A stretch of 64,000 nt of DNA from an uncultured delta proteobacterium (GTDB lineage: Bacteria; Myxococcota_A; Polyangia; Haliangiales; Haliangiaceae): positions 21,621-85,620 of the forward strand of contig CAADGB010000477.1 of NCBI GenBank assembly GCA_900696455.1. The letters are read 5' to 3'. Of this stretch, positions 63,981 through 64,000 are shown piece by piece. The notes below the pieces were generated by a model. It was not told the origin of the DNA. It did not search any database and saw only the letters and a list, made by a program, of their open reading frames with translations. The position numbers and the translations under genes were made by a program. Position 1 is the stretch's first letter. Each line of letters opens with the position of its first letter.

Positions 63981-64000
63981 GATCCCGCCGATCGCCGTCA

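Overview
The window is very GC-rich (third codon positions almost all G or C), has no tRNA, rRNA, CRISPR array or recognisable insertion sequence, and is densely coding. The gene content suggests a Gram-negative bacterium of the Myxococcota/Deltaproteobacteria type. There are P- and L-ring genes, two Ser/Thr kinases (one with an unusual N-terminal domain), a DUF4215-type Cys-rich repeat lipoprotein, Asp/Ala-rich lipoproteins, many sensor kinases with N-terminal receivers, and two sigma-54 activators. The lineage is an inference from these traits, not from a marker gene.

Layout. (1) 1-5.98 kb: a regulatory block with a Ser/Thr kinase, a receiver-histidine kinase, two sigma-54 activators and a stand-alone receiver. 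(2) 6.1-9.65 kb: motA-motB, a small secreted protein with its own sigma-54-type promoter, a lipoprotein and an HDOD protein. (3) 9.64-12.3 kb, minus strand: two overlapping histidine kinase genes. (4) 12.4-21.85 kb: flgB-flgC-fliE-F-G-H-I-J-K-flgD-flgE (rod, MS ring, switch, export ATPase, hook). (5) 21.98-24.2 kb, minus strand: a Ser/Thr kinase and a truncated Hsp70-like ATPase, inserted inside the flagellar cluster. (6) 24.3-45.1 kb: fliM-N-O-P, then fliQ-R-flhB-A-F-G-fliA-flgF-G-A-H-I-J-M-N-K, flgL, fliC, fliD-S-T. (7) 45.26-48.6 kb: pseC-pseB-pseG, three enzymes of the CMP-pseudaminic acid pathway used for flagellin glycosylation. (8) 48.6-64 kb: non-flagellar genes, namely a 2047-residue alpha-2-macroglobulin-like lipoprotein with a thioester motif, a large EF-hand/membrane protein, a cadherin-like lipoprotein, a three-gene cassette of unknown function, a type II NADH dehydrogenase, a lipoprotein gene that looks truncated, and a small membrane protein at the edge.

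The flagellar set is close to complete for a sheathless-type basal body with P and L rings: stator, export apparatus, switch, rod, hook, filament, cap and chaperones, FliA/FlgM, FlhF/FlhG. Not seen in the window are fliL, chemotaxis genes, and the remaining pseudaminic acid genes (pseF, pseH, pseI). The regulators suggest a sigma-54 then sigma-28 hierarchy: two sigma-54 activators flank motAB, FliA and FlgM are encoded inside the cluster, and good matches to the -24/-12 sigma-54 consensus lie in front of flgB, flgD, fliM, fliQ, pseC and the secreted gene at 7900.

The most striking pattern is that in five of those six cases the likely start codon lies only 14-17 bases downstream of the conserved C of the -12 element. 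The predicted messages would therefore be leaderless or carry leaders of only a few bases. Other unusual points are a FlgJ rod-binding domain fused to an M23 peptidase, an AMIN-like periplasmic region in FliO, and the kinase plus Hsp70 pair inside the flagellar cluster.
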